A stretch of 64,000 nt of DNA from assembly GCA_045629065.1 (NCBI GenBank), contig JAZQQK010000039.1, positions 24,782-88,781 of the forward strand. Reading direction: 5' to 3'. Every line of letters starts with the position of its first letter. The first letter of the stretch is position 1. The notes under the pieces were generated by a model. That model had not been told where the DNA came from, did no database searches, and was given only the letters and a program-made list of their open reading frames with translations. Source of the DNA: JAKSSM01 sp045629065 (GTDB lineage Bacteria; Bacillota; Clostridia; Peptostreptococcales; Anaerovoracaceae). Below are positions 63,980 to 64,000 of this stretch, piece after piece. A program made the position numbers and the translations under genes.

Positions 63980-64000
63980 CGGTTTTCCGAATGCAACACC

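Noticed and set aside
1..64000. CRISPR arrays, insertion sequences, prophage genes, tRNA or rRNA genes
   Set aside because: No regularly spaced repeats, transposase or integrase motifs, or tRNA-like cloverleaf were recognised on either strand.

Overview
The window reads as a chromosomal segment of a low-GC, strictly anaerobic Bacillota (Clostridia) bacterium. The evidence is a PolC-type replicase, the cluster pyrH-frr-uppS-cdsA-dxr-rseP-ispG-polC, ylxM-ffh-rpsP-khpA-rimM-trmD, a YtrA-type GntR regulator, strong AGGAGG ribosome sites, reverse rubrerythrin, and a tungsten-type aldehyde:ferredoxin oxidoreductase with its cofactor genes. No tRNA, rRNA, CRISPR array, insertion sequence or phage gene was seen. 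Most genes are on the minus strand. Plus-strand genes lie only at 4.3-9.3 kb and 19.3-22.0 kb.

Layout. 1-4.1 kb (-): yicC, then gmk-rpoZ-ileS. 4.3-9.3 kb (+): a 957-residue protein of unknown function, rqcH, and a 37-residue ClpX-zinc-finger-like microprotein. 9.4-14.3 kb (-): envelope and division genes (HlyD-like, yggS, sepF, divIVA, lspA, rluD, flavin reductase). 14.3-17.9 kb (-): SRP and ribosome maturation operon. 18.0-22.0 kb: sppA facing a ytrA-like regulator and ABC transporter. 22.1-27.6 kb (-): pgi-pgcA-galE-flippase. 27.7-38.5 kb (-): carD and the pyrH-to-polC operon. 38.6-43.3 kb (-): recX, pfkB-type kinase, formate/nitrite channel, two exporters. 43.4-47.3 kb (-): DUF4349 lipoprotein and a DUF5058/M20 peptidase transport unit. 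47.4-51.6 kb (-): reverse rubrerythrin operon ending in a broken DUF4358 gene. 51.7-64 kb (-): Fe-ADH, ferredoxin, MoaD-like and AOR, preceded by molybdenum/tungsten cofactor synthesis genes and TupABC tungstate import.

How the genes fit together. The last 12 kb form one functional island. Tungstate is imported by TupABC. MoaA and MoaC start the pterin, and the MoeA proteins, an E1-like protein, a MOSC protein and a MoaD-like protein contribute to cofactor work. The AOR uses the cofactor with a ferredoxin predicted to carry four clusters, and the alcohol dehydrogenase can interconvert the aldehyde and alcohol. No long stretch is empty: the only gap over 300 bases without an intact gene is 47322-47765, which holds a terminator and the DUF4358 remnant.

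Most notable observations: the tungstate-binding protein appears circularly permuted; PolC lacks its inserted proofreading exonuclease but keeps a complete set of PHP metal ligands; IleRS carries GIHH in place of HIGH, a signature tied to mupirocin hyper-resistance; a stand-alone ClpX-type zinc finger follows rqcH; a structured leader that may be a Moco/Tuco riboswitch precedes tupA; and the ytrA-like promoter holds an exact AGTGTA-N13-TACACT operator.
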